The notes: generated from the sequence alone by a model not told the origin. 7,007 bases of DNA from Mucilaginibacter sp. (GCA_014376655.1 JACMRC010000073.1:1-7007); one strand, 5' to 3'. Numbered from the stretch's first letter, positions 1 to 6,618 are shown. Numbers and translations are program-made.

Positions 1-1
1 C

Positions 2-67
2 GAAAAGTATTTGATGCGGAAAGATAATGAGGATGTTTTTGTGGTTGTAAAAGAAAAGAAGGACTAA
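2..67 (+). CDS. 3' end of an unidentified upstream gene (partial)
   Basis: An open frame enters from the left edge and stops at TAA 65-67, giving 21 residues that start EKYLMRKDNE and end VVVKEKKD. The alternating hydrophobic run VFVVV followed by a charged Lys/Glu/Asp tail looks like a final beta strand and a solvent-exposed C-terminus of a cytoplasmic protein. The other forward frame starting at base 1 stops early at 25-27. The piece is too short to assign to a family. It ends 64 bases before the gldA start, with a promoter-like box between them, so the two need not be co-transcribed. That this is a real gene end is an inference from its position, its frame and its reasonable codon use. Confidence 0.5.
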   Translation, partial: EKYLMRKDNEDVFVVVKEKKD

Positions 68-119
68 TATTCCTATTTGCTTTCTTCCAAAGCGTCAATG
101 ACGTTTACGTTAAAATTTC

Positions 120-127
120 TACATTTG
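120..127 (+). promoter_or_regulatory. Promoter-like -7 box TACATTTG before gldA
   Basis: TACATTTG matches the Bacteroidota -7 consensus TAnnTTTG exactly, but I see no TTG about 19 bases upstream. It lies only 4 bases before the ATG at 132, so a transcript starting at the usual distance would have almost no leader. It may be a near-leaderless promoter or a chance match. Confidence 0.35.
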
Positions 128-131
128 AACC

Positions 132-839
132 ATGAGCATCCGTGTTGAAGGTTTAACAAAAATTTATGGCGAACAAAAGGCGGTAGACAATATTGGCTTT
201 AGTGCAGCGCCGGGCGTGTTGGGTTTTTTAGGCCCTAATGGCGCAGGTAAATCTACTACCATGAAGATCCTTACCGGGTTTATCCCCGCAACAAGCGGTA
301 AAGCCGAAGTGTGTGGATTTGATGTGGCTACACACCCTATTGAAGTAAAACGCTGCATTGGCTACCTGCCCGAAAGTAACGCGCTGTATACGGATATGTA
401 TGTAAAGGAGTCGTTAGCATTTATAGCAGATATCCACCAACTAACTGAACCTGCCAAACGCATTGCTGATGTTATAGAAATGACCGGCCTTGGCCCCGAA
501 CAGCATAAAAAAATAGGCCAATTATCAAAAGGCTATCGCCAAAGGGTGGGCATCGCGCAAGCTATTTTGCATGATCCGCAGGTATTAATATTAGACGAGC
601 CAACCTCGGGCCTTGATCCTAATCAGCTTATCAGTATCCGCCAGTTAATAACCGAACTTGGTAAAACCAAAACAGTGATCTTGTCTACCCATATTATGCA
701 AGAAGTTGAGGCTGTTTGCAGCCAGGTTATTATCATTAATAAAGGTAAAATTGTAACCAATAACTCGCTTCAAAACCTAAAAGAAGCAAATGGTAAAACA
801 TCATTAGAAGATATATTTATAAAACTGACTAACCAGTAG
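132..839 (+). CDS. gldA: GldA-type ABC transporter ATP-binding protein
   Basis: This is a cytoplasmic ATPase subunit expected to power an ABC-2-type exporter, with the GldFG protein at 1563-3962 as the likely membrane partner. Visible motifs in order are Walker A GPNGAGKST (residues 34-42), a Q-loop region GYLPESNALY (77-86) carrying Glu81 where many ABC proteins have Gln, signature LSKGYRQRVG (131-140), Walker B VLILDEP (151-157) with catalytic Glu156, D-loop SGLDP (159-163) and switch His187. The GYLPE..LY pattern is typical of GldA-like proteins. At 235 residues it is shorter than the roughly 300-residue Flavobacterium GldA as I recall it: the region after the nucleotide-binding domain is reduced to about 30 residues, ending in SLEDIFIKLT. 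The usual Glu of the G-E-[IV]-x-G motif before Walker A appears to be missing (residues 28-31 read GVLG). The ATG at 132 is preferred because the next in-frame ATG is residue 44, past Walker A. A generic ABC-2 ATPase is the alternative name. Confidence 0.85.
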   Translation: MSIRVEGLTKIYGEQKAVDNIGFSAAPGVLGFLGPNGAGKSTTMKILTGFIPATSGKAEVCGFDVATHPIEVKRCIGYLPESNALYTDMYVKESLAFIADIHQLTEPAKRIADVIEMTGLGPEQHKKIGQLSKGYRQRVGIAQAILHDPQVLILDEPTSGLDPNQLISIRQLITELGKTKTVILSTHIMQEVEAVCSQVIIINKGKIVTNNSLQNLKEANGKTSLEDIFIKLTNQ

Positions 840-881
840 TTTGATAAAAAAACTGTGATTTAACGTATAGCTTTTAAGGGC

Positions 882-912
882 ATTGCATTTCAATTTGGTT
901 TTTATAGTTTTG
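882..912 (+). promoter_or_regulatory. Promoter of the beta-barrel gene
   Basis: ATTG (882-885) and TAGTTTTG (905-912) are separated by 19 bases. Together they fit the Bacteroidota -33 TTG / -7 TAnnTTTG arrangement. The box ends 26 bases before the ATG at 939, leaving a short AT-rich leader with no Shine-Dalgarno sequence. This is the best two-part promoter match in the window and suggests that the barrel gene is transcribed separately from gldA. Confidence 0.55.
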
Positions 913-938
913 CATATACCAATTAACCCATTATATCG

Positions 939-1457
939 ATGAAAAGAATACTACTTATACTGGCACTTGTAGCCGGTGCAACCTTAAATACTTTAGCACA
1001 AAAACCAGGTGGCGACAAATTTGATATTGGCCTTGAGTTTGGAAAAACAACAGGTAGTTATAGCAATTTTGTTGATTTCGCTTTTGGCGCATCCTTAAAA
1101 TACAACCATCCTATAGCAGATGGCCTGGTATTTACAGGTTCGGCCGGTTATACTTATCTTCCATACAATAATGATTTTAAAACCGCAACATTAGGCTTTA
1201 ATGTTGCTTCATCTGGCGAGGGCTTTGTACCATTAAAAGCAGGTGTTAAATATTTCTTTAATAAAACTATATATGGCGAAGGACAAATAGGAGCGGCCTT
1301 ATCAACCAATAGCGGCGGAGGTGCTGCTTTTGCCTACGCACCAGGTATAGGTGCTGCGTTTGGGGGCGGCGCAGATATAGGTATACGTTACGAAGGTTGG
1401 TCTAAAAGCGGCAATACAATAAGCCAGGTAGCATTGCGTATAGCTTATAGTTTCTAA
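939..1457 (+). CDS. Small outer-membrane beta-barrel protein
   Basis: This is a 172-residue secreted protein predicted to sit in the outer membrane. Residues 1-20 form a signal peptide: Lys2-Arg3, a hydrophobic core LLILALVAGA, and probable cleavage after TLA before Gln21. The mature part is rich in Gly and aromatic residues and shows about eight amphipathic strand candidates, roughly at 26-35, 45-56, 62-73, 96-107, 111-121, 128-141, 143-153 and 162-172. It ends in ALRIAYSF; a terminal Phe is the usual C-terminal signal for barrel assembly. A Gly/Ala-rich stretch (125-144) precedes the last strands. The size fits an eight-stranded OmpA/OmpW-like barrel, but I cannot name a specific family or ligand. 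The gene has its own promoter-like box and a strong terminator, so it is an independent unit lying between gldA and gldFG. Whether it works with the transporter is unknown. Confidence 0.75.
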   Translation: MKRILLILALVAGATLNTLAQKPGGDKFDIGLEFGKTTGSYSNFVDFAFGASLKYNHPIADGLVFTGSAGYTYLPYNNDFKTATLGFNVASSGEGFVPLKAGVKYFFNKTIYGEGQIGAALSTNSGGGAAFAYAPGIGAAFGGGADIGIRYEGWSKSGNTISQVALRIAYSF

Positions 1458-1472
1458 AAAATAATATTTAGT

Positions 1473-1504
1473 AAAAAGGCTCGTGGATATCCGCGAGCTT
1501 TTTT
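1473..1504 (+). terminator. Rho-independent terminator after the barrel gene
   Basis: The 5' arm GCTCGTGG (1479-1486) pairs with CCGCGAGC (1491-1498) across an ATAT loop. This gives 8 base pairs including one G-T wobble. Six T residues follow (1499-1504) and an A run precedes the hairpin (1473-1477). It starts 15 bases after the stop codon of the barrel gene and should isolate gldFG from upstream transcription. The A run on the other side could let it act weakly in reverse. Confidence 0.85.
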
Positions 1505-1537
1505 GTTTTCCGGCCATACCATTAGCAAATATTGTTG

Positions 1538-1545
1538 TAATTTCG
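1538..1545 (+). promoter_or_regulatory. Possible promoter box before gldFG
   Basis: TAATTTCG differs from TAnnTTTG at one position and lies 17 bases before the GTG start, the same distance as the box before the dedA start. No clear -33 TTG is present at the expected spacing. Some promoter should exist here because a strong terminator lies at 1473-1504. Confidence 0.3.
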
Positions 1546-1562
1546 GCGTTTAAGGCTTTGTA

Positions 1563-3962
1563 GTGTATAGTATCCTCAAAAAAGAAATAACCGCTTATCT
1601 TAGTTCATTAGTAGCCTATGTTACTATTGGCGTTTTCTTGTTAGTGCTGGGCCTGTTTTTATGGGTTTTCCCCGATTCATCTATCCTTGACTACGGGTAT
1701 GCCGCGTTAGATAGCTTATTTAGCACAGCGCCATATTTGTTCATGTTCCTTATCCCGGCCATCACCATGCGGTCGTTAGCCGAGGAGCGTAATGCAGGCA
1801 CTTTCGAATTGCTGTTAACCCGCCCGTTAACCCACCTGCAAATTGTACTGGGTAAATATTTTGCCGCTGTGGTAGTTGTGTTGTTTGCGTTGGTGCCAAC
1901 GTTGATATATTATTACTCGGTGCATACGTTGGGTATCCCGCAGGGTAATATTGATACCGGGGCGGTTATAGGCTCATATATCGGTTTGTTTTTGTTGGGA
2001 TCGGCATTTGCGGCTATTGGTTTGTTTGCGTCGGCCATTACTAAAAATCAAATCATAGCGTTTACGGTAGCCATATTCCTTTGTTACTTTTTTTACAGTG
2101 GGTTTGATTCGCTAAGCGGATTATTATCGCTGCAAAGCTCGGGCATACAAAGCCTGGGTATTACAGAGCATTATCAGTCCATAAGCCGTGGTGTTTTAGA
2201 TACCCGCGACCTGGCTTACTTTATCATATTAACTGCAGTTTTTATTGAACTTACTTTGTTTGTATTGCTAAAACAGCAGCAACAAAGCTTCAAGAAAAGC
2301 GCAGTTTCTGCATTGTTCCTATTTATTGTAAGCATAAGTATTTTATCAAGCGCGGTATTTACCCGTATTGATTTTACAAAAGAGGGCCGTTATACCATAT
2401 CGCAGGTTAGTCGTAATGTATTAGATAGCCTTAATAAACCTGTAAAGGTTACCGTTTATTTACAAGGCGATTTAACCGGTGGCATGAAACGCCTGCAACG
2501 CGCTACCAACGATATGCTGACAGATTTGCAAGCCTATAGCCACCGTAAACTGCAATTTGAGTTTGTCGATCCGCTGAAAGGCTTATCGCCCGAGCAACAA
2601 GAACAAGTTGTAAACGATCTGCATACGCGCGGGATTGAAGCAACCGCCCTTAGTGTGAAAACAGACGACGGGGTGACACAAAAAACAATTTTCCCAGCTG
2701 CAATTGTATCTGCTTATGGTAAGGACCTGCCGGTTACCCTGCTATACCAGCAAAGCCAGATGGGGCTTACTGCGGACGAAGTTTTAAATAATTCCATACA
2801 GAATTTGGAATATGCTTTTACATCGGCCATAAAAAAAGTAACCAAAGCGGGTAAGCCGCGTATTGGGTTTACTACCGGCCATGATGAATTAAAAGATGCG
2901 CAATTAGACGGTGCTATGGGTGCATTGTCTGATGGATTTTTGGTTGGCCGTGTCGAGCTGAATACTATCCCGTTTGATAGTTTAATGAAGATAAGCCTGG
3001 TGGTAATACCCAAACCCAACAAGCCATTTACCGAGGCCGAGAAGTTTAAGCTTGACCAGTACCTGATGCGCGGCGGCAAAATAGTTTGGACAATAGACCA
3101 GGTTAGTGCCGAGTTGGATAGCCTGCAGGGCCACGGTGGCGAGCAATTAGCCTTCCCAAAACAATTAAATTTAGACGACCAGCTGTTTGTATACGGTATC
3201 CGCATAAATTACGATCTGATAGCCGATATAAGCGCGGCGCAGATCCCAATAAGCACCGGCAATGTTGGCGGGCAGGCGCAAATACAATTAGTGCCCTGGC
3301 TGTTTTACCCGGTATTTATGCCAATAGCCAAACATCCTATCATCAAAAACCTGGATGGTATCCGCAGCGAGTTTGTAAGTACTATTGATATTCTGGAAAC
3401 TAAGGATATTGCAAAAACTATCCTGCTGGCATCATCGCCTTACAATAAAAAATTAACGGCACCACACCTGTTATCGTTGCAGGCTATAGAGCAGCAACCC
3501 GACCCTAAAGCATTTCAAAGTGTGCCCAAAGTAACCGGCGTTTTGTTGGAAGGTAAGTTTACATCCGACTTTAAAAACCGGGCAAAACCTGAGGCCGTAG
3601 GCGAAAATGTCGCCATAAGGAATGAGAGTCAGTCAACAAAAATGATTGTAATAAGCGATGGCGATGTGTTCAAAAATCAGGTAGCGACGGATGGTTCGCC
3701 ATACCCATTAGGTTATGACCATTATAGCCGCCAAACCTATGGCAACAAAAATCTATTACTCAACATTGCCGATTATATGACTGACGACTCGGGCCTTATC
3801 GCTTTGCGAAATAAAGAGATAAAACTGCGCCTGTTAAACCGCGCCAGGGTACGTGGCGAAAAAATGTACTGGCAGATAATTAATACAACTATGCCCTTGT
3901 TATTAGTGTTAATATTTGCTATTTTTCAACATTATAAGCGTAAGCGAAAGTATGCTCATTAA
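1563..3962 (+). CDS. GldF-GldG fusion: ABC-2 permease joined to GldG-type auxiliary domain
   Basis: This 799-residue inner-membrane protein is the probable partner of the GldA ATPase. Residues 1-240 resemble GldF, an ABC-2 permease: membrane segments lie near 13-35, 54-74, 98-120, 137-158, 161-180 and 217-238, with the conserved stretch FLIPAITMRSLAEE (62-75) and GTFELLLTRPL (79-89) after segment 2. A Gln-rich joint KQQQQ (237-241) leads to a seventh segment (246-266), then a GldG-like part opening with FTRIDFTKEGRYTIS (266-280) and VTVYLQGDL (296-304). A large periplasmic region follows, matching the auxiliary domain of GldG, and a final segment (773-789) ends in the basic tail KRKRKYAH. Classical GldF (about 240) and GldG (about 560) are separate proteins whose lengths add up to this one. 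There is no internal stop or frame change at the joint. GTG at 1563 is chosen because an in-frame TAA lies at 1551-1553 and the next in-frame ATG is residue 61. The transported substrate is not known. Confidence 0.85.
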   Translation: MYSILKKEITAYLSSLVAYVTIGVFLLVLGLFLWVFPDSSILDYGYAALDSLFSTAPYLFMFLIPAITMRSLAEERNAGTFELLLTRPLTHLQIVLGKYFAAVVVVLFALVPTLIYYYSVHTLGIPQGNIDTGAVIGSYIGLFLLGSAFAAIGLFASAITKNQIIAFTVAIFLCYFFYSGFDSLSGLLSLQSSGIQSLGITEHYQSISRGVLDTRDLAYFIILTAVFIELTLFVLLKQQQQSFKKSAVSALFLFIVSISILSSAVFTRIDFTKEGRYTISQVSRNVLDSLNKPVKVTVYLQGDLTGGMKRLQRATNDMLTDLQAYSHRKLQFEFVDPLKGLSPEQQEQVVNDLHTRGIEATALSVKTDDGVTQKTIFPAAIVSAYGKDLPVTLLYQQSQMGLTADEVLNNSIQNLEYAFTSAIKKVTKAGKPRIGFTTGHDELKDAQLDGAMGALSDGFLVGRVELNTIPFDSLMKISLVVIPKPNKPFTEAEKFKLDQYLMRGGKIVWTIDQVSAELDSLQGHGGEQLAFPKQLNLDDQLFVYGIRINYDLIADISAAQIPISTGNVGGQAQIQLVPWLFYPVFMPIAKHPIIKNLDGIRSEFVSTIDILETKDIAKTILLASSPYNKKLTAPHLLSLQAIEQQPDPKAFQSVPKVTGVLLEGKFTSDFKNRAKPEAVGENVAIRNESQSTKMIVISDGDVFKNQVATDGSPYPLGYDHYSRQTYGNKNLLLNIADYMTDDSGLIALRNKEIKLRLLNRARVRGEKMYWQIINTTMPLLLVLIFAIFQHYKRKRKYAH

Positions 3963-3968
3963 ATTTTA

Positions 3969-3976
3969 TACTTTTG
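3969..3976 (+). promoter_or_regulatory. Promoter-like -7 box TACTTTTG before dnaN
   Basis: TACTTTTG matches TAnnTTTG exactly and ends 23 bases before the dnaN ATG, close to the spacing seen at the barrel gene. A -33 TTG is not obvious. It lies in the 37-base gap after gldFG, and no terminator separates the two genes, so dnaN could be transcribed from this site, by read-through, or both. Confidence 0.4.
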
Positions 3977-3999
3977 ACTAATTAATACTAAATTTATAT

Positions 4000-5124
4000 A
4001 TGAGATTTATAGTTTCAACATCAACTTTATTAAAGCAATTACAGTCTGTAAGCGGTGCATTAAGTAACAGTACCGTATTGCCTATACTGGAAAACTTTTT
4101 GTTTGAGATAAAGGATGGAAACTTAACCATTTCTGCCACTGATCTGCAAACCAGCATGACCACATCTTTAACCGTTGAGGCTAAAGAGAACGGCAGGATT
4201 GCTATCCCATCGCGCATATTATTAGAAACCTTAAAATCATTACCAGAGCAGCCGGTGGCTTTCTCTGTTGATGATGCTACGTTTGCTATAGAGATAAACG
4301 CAGGCGACGGTAAATACAAATTAAGCGGCGAAAACGGCGAGGATTTCCCGAAGATCCCGACTGTTGAGAATGCTTCATCGGTAAACTTACCGGCATCTGT
4401 TTTAGCAGAGGCTATTAACAAAACTATTTTCGCGGTAAGTAATGACGAGCTGCGCCCGGCGATGACAGGTGTTTACTGCCAGTTATCAAGCCAATACTTA
4501 ACCTTTGTAGCTACCGACGCACACAAACTGGTACGTTACCGTAGGTTAGATGCTAAGGCCGAAAGTACAACATCATTCATATTGCCTAAAAAAGCTTTAA
4601 CGCTGCTAAAATCGGCTTTACCAACTGACGATGTAAATGTATCGGTTGAGTATAACAGCACCAGCGCGTTCTTTAAATTTAACAATATTAACCTGGTTTG
4701 CCGCTTAATTGACGAGCGCTACCCTGACTACGAAGCGGTTATCCCGTTGAATAACCCTAATAAGCTGAGTATTGATCGTGTGGCATTTTTAGGCTCGTTA
4801 AGCCGTGTTGCTATTTACGCTAACAAAACTACGCACCAGGTTAGATTAAAAATAACCGGTAGCGAATTGCATATATCATCAGAAGATATTGACTTTGCAA
4901 ACGAGGCGCACGAGCGTTTAGGCTGCCAGTACGAAGGCGAGGATATGGAGATAGGTTTTAACGCCCGTTTCCTGATAGAGATGTTGAAAAACTTAAGCGG
5001 CGAAGAAGTATCGTTAGAAATGTCGACACCAAACCGTGCGGGCATATTGTTGCCACAAGGCGGTGATGAAAACGAAGATGTGTTAATGCTGGTAATGCCG
5101 GTAATGCTTAACAGCTACGCATAA
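4000..5124 (+). CDS. dnaN: DNA polymerase III subunit beta (sliding clamp)
   Basis: The product is the ring-shaped processivity clamp that dimerises around DNA and tethers polymerase III and other replication and repair proteins. At 374 residues it is close to the usual length (E. coli 366), with three clamp-fold domains at about 1-122, 128-247 and 250-374. Landmarks are VLPILENF (26-33), ATDAHKLVRY (171-180), IDERYPDYEAVIP (237-249), GFNARFLIEML (319-329) and the terminal VMPVML (365-370). The partner-binding cleft looks intact: Thr172, Leu177, Pro242 and Val247 fall at the same numbers as in E. coli, and Met366 matches E. coli Met362. A short tail NSYA extends past the usual end. There is no Shine-Dalgarno sequence before the ATG. 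The gene follows gldFG by 37 bases and ends in a strong terminator. No dnaA or origin-like DnaA-box cluster is visible nearby. Confidence 0.97.
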   Translation: MRFIVSTSTLLKQLQSVSGALSNSTVLPILENFLFEIKDGNLTISATDLQTSMTTSLTVEAKENGRIAIPSRILLETLKSLPEQPVAFSVDDATFAIEINAGDGKYKLSGENGEDFPKIPTVENASSVNLPASVLAEAINKTIFAVSNDELRPAMTGVYCQLSSQYLTFVATDAHKLVRYRRLDAKAESTTSFILPKKALTLLKSALPTDDVNVSVEYNSTSAFFKFNNINLVCRLIDERYPDYEAVIPLNNPNKLSIDRVAFLGSLSRVAIYANKTTHQVRLKITGSELHISSEDIDFANEAHERLGCQYEGEDMEIGFNARFLIEMLKNLSGEEVSLEMSTPNRAGILLPQGGDENEDVLMLVMPVMLNSYA

Positions 5125-5155
5125 TTAAAATTAATTTACATAGATATAAAAACAT

Positions 5156-5183
5156 AGTCCGGGCGTAAAAACCGGACTTTTTT
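5156..5183 (+). terminator. Rho-independent terminator after dnaN
   Basis: AGTCCGG (5156-5162) pairs perfectly with CCGGACT (5172-5178) across the 9-base loop GCGTAAAAA. Six T residues follow (5178-5183). It lies 31 bases after the dnaN stop and separates dnaN from the lipoprotein pair. Confidence 0.88.
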
Positions 5184-5228
5184 GTTAAACCGGATAACAA
5201 AACCTACAATAAGCAGTTATATAGCACC

Positions 5229-5233
5229 GGGAG
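5229..5233 (+). promoter_or_regulatory. Shine-Dalgarno-like GGGAG before the first lipoprotein
   Basis: GGGAG lies 7 bases before the ATG at 5241, a workable spacing for 16S rRNA pairing. The other starts in this window (132, 939, 1563, 4000, 5905 and 6663) have no comparable purine-rich element, as expected for Bacteroidota. It may be functional or coincidental. Confidence 0.3.
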
Positions 5234-5240
5234 TTATTTT

Positions 5241-5903
5241 ATGAAGATCAGCACAGTACTTTTATTTTTCGCCTTTGCTATTACAGGTTTAGCAGCCTGT
5301 ACTAAAGCGACTGATGATGTGGCGGTTGCTAATAAATCAACCCAGCTAACGTTAATTAACGCAAGTACAGATACGCTTAACTTTTACCAAAACGGCACCC
5401 GTTTAAATAACACATCAAACCTATATCCGTTTGGGCAGCTAAGCGCGCTATCAGTAATTGTAGGCGACCAAAATTTCCAGTTTAAAAAAGCGGGTAGCGC
5501 TAATACATTGGTTAACGCGCCATTTACTATACAAGCTGCAATCAATTACACCATTTTTTTTGCCGGGGAAGCTACCGATAAAGTATTTTTGTTAAAGGAT
5601 ACCATCAAGATAGATTCATTGGCAAGGATAAGATTTGTAAACGCCTCGCCGGTTAATGTTGACGTTGCTATAGGCAGTGGGTTTAACTATAAAAACCGTA
5701 ATTTTAAATCGGCAACTTCTTTTATATCTTTGGCACCCGGGAAAGTTGCTTTGTCAATTTACCAGGCAGGCACCACAAACCTGTTGGCATCGGGCACATT
5801 AACCCTTGCAGGCAGCAATTCGTATACCTTATATACCAAAGGTGTATTAAATGGTACAGGGAATAATTTATTTGGAGCACGTATTTTAACAGCATTTTTG
5901 TAA
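5241..5903 (+). CDS. DUF4397-like lipoprotein, first of a tandem pair
   Basis: This is a 220-residue predicted lipoprotein. Residues 1-19 form a signal peptide ending in lipobox LAAC, with Cys20 as the lipidation site. The residues after it, TKATDD, place Lys at +3 and acidic residues close behind, resembling the export signals that send Bacteroidota lipoproteins to the cell surface (inference). The mature part has two similar beta-rich repeats, about 35-120 and 128-218. LTLINAST (36-43) matches RIRFVNASP (129-137), and YTIFFAGE (103-110) matches YTLYTKGV (195-202). This two-repeat pattern, opening with [RL]-x-[LF]-[IV]-NAS, is typical of DUF4397 proteins, whose function is unknown. A terminator lies upstream and the next gene starts one base after the stop, so the two form a small operon. 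No convincing TAnnTTTG promoter box was found in the 57 bases between the terminator and the start. Small beta-sandwich adhesion or binding domains are a possible alternative description. Confidence 0.8.
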   Translation: MKISTVLLFFAFAITGLAACTKATDDVAVANKSTQLTLINASTDTLNFYQNGTRLNNTSNLYPFGQLSALSVIVGDQNFQFKKAGSANTLVNAPFTIQAAINYTIFFAGEATDKVFLLKDTIKIDSLARIRFVNASPVNVDVAIGSGFNYKNRNFKSATSFISLAPGKVALSIYQAGTTNLLASGTLTLAGSNSYTLYTKGVLNGTGNNLFGARILTAFL

Positions 5904-5904
5904 A

Positions 5905-6618
5905 ATGGGTAATAAAAATAAGGTAATGGTTTTTCTGTTTTTATGCTGTGCAGGCATAATGATATTGCCCTTTATAGCCTCGTGCGGTAAAAGCGATTCC
6001 GTTTCTCCATCGCAATCAAAAATACAGATGCAGGTGGTAAACTTAAGCCCCGATTTGCAGCCCATAAATTTATTGGTAGGTTATATAAAGCAAAATAATA
6101 CGCCGTTTTCATACCCTAACCCATCCGGGTATTTCTCATTAAATAACCTGGATACACCTATACAGATCAGGTCGTACTCGCCGCTGATATCAAGTACCAA
6201 CTTTGTATCATTCAATACAGCTTTAAAATCTAATTTTAAATACACCTTGTTTGTTACGGGTTTACGGCACGACAGCACAGTAACTTCGATATTTACGGTG
6301 GATACGTCGGCGACACCATCAGCAGGGCGCGGAAGGGTGCGTTTTGTTAATGCTTCGCCACGGTCGGGAGCATTTGATGTAACGGCTAACGATACTATCG
6401 CTTTCAGAAACCGGGCATATAAAAGTGTATCGCCATTTGTTGAAATGCCCGCTGGTACTTATGATTTTAAAATAAGGCCCGCCAATTCAAGCACCGTTAT
6501 TCAAACCCTACAAAGTGTTACTATTGTTAACGGGAAAGTATATACTTTATATTGCCGGGGCATAGCTAATGGTGCCGACTCGGTAGCCTTTGGTGTGGGC
6601 ATATTAAACAACAGGTAA
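5905..6618 (+). CDS. DUF4397-like lipoprotein, second of a tandem pair
   Basis: This 237-residue predicted lipoprotein is a paralogue of its upstream neighbour. A basic start (Lys4, Lys6) and a hydrophobic core lead to lipobox IASC with Cys27; GKSDS follows, again with Lys at +3 and an acidic residue at +5. Two repeats are visible, about 40-133 and 143-236. YTLFVTG (113-119) corresponds to YTLYCRG (213-219). The second repeat is clearly related to that of the neighbour: RVRFVNASP (144-152) against ARIRFVNASP, and RNRAYKSVSPFVEMPAG (168-184) against KNRNFKSATSFISLAPG. The first repeats have diverged much more. The ATG lies one base after the upstream TAA (TAA-A-ATG), so termination and reinitiation coupling is likely. 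Cys14 and Cys15 in the signal peptide are not at a lipobox position. The function is unknown; surface display is an inference. Confidence 0.78.
   Translation: MGNKNKVMVFLFLCCAGIMILPFIASCGKSDSVSPSQSKIQMQVVNLSPDLQPINLLVGYIKQNNTPFSYPNPSGYFSLNNLDTPIQIRSYSPLISSTNFVSFNTALKSNFKYTLFVTGLRHDSTVTSIFTVDTSATPSAGRGRVRFVNASPRSGAFDVTANDTIAFRNRAYKSVSPFVEMPAGTYDFKIRPANSSTVIQTLQSVTIVNGKVYTLYCRGIANGADSVAFGVGILNNR

Noticed and set aside
838..854. Possible hairpin AGTTT / AAACT just after gldA
   Set aside because: Only 5 weak A-T-rich pairs with a 7-base loop and no T run after it, so it cannot be supported as a terminator.
1302..1517. 71-codon open frame on the - strand over the barrel gene and its terminator
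   Set aside because: It runs through the terminator hairpin and the coding region of the barrel gene; its composition looks like noise.
2714..3205. 163-codon open frame on the - strand inside the GldG part
   Set aside because: It is fully opposite a well-supported coding region and shows no domain, promoter or start context of its own.
3978..4421. 147-codon open frame on the - strand inside dnaN
   Set aside because: It lies opposite a highly confident dnaN gene, its protein has no recognisable motif or signal peptide, and it has the Ser/Thr/Asn-rich composition typical of antisense shadows.
5169..5194. Direct repeat AAACCGGA at 5169-5176 and 5187-5194
   Set aside because: The first copy is part of the terminator stem and eight bases is short, so a chance repeat is likely. 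A regulatory role cannot be supported.
3963..5240. Possible replication origin near dnaN
   Set aside because: There is no dnaA gene, no cluster of DnaA boxes and no long AT-rich unwinding region. In Bacteroidota dnaN is often away from the origin.
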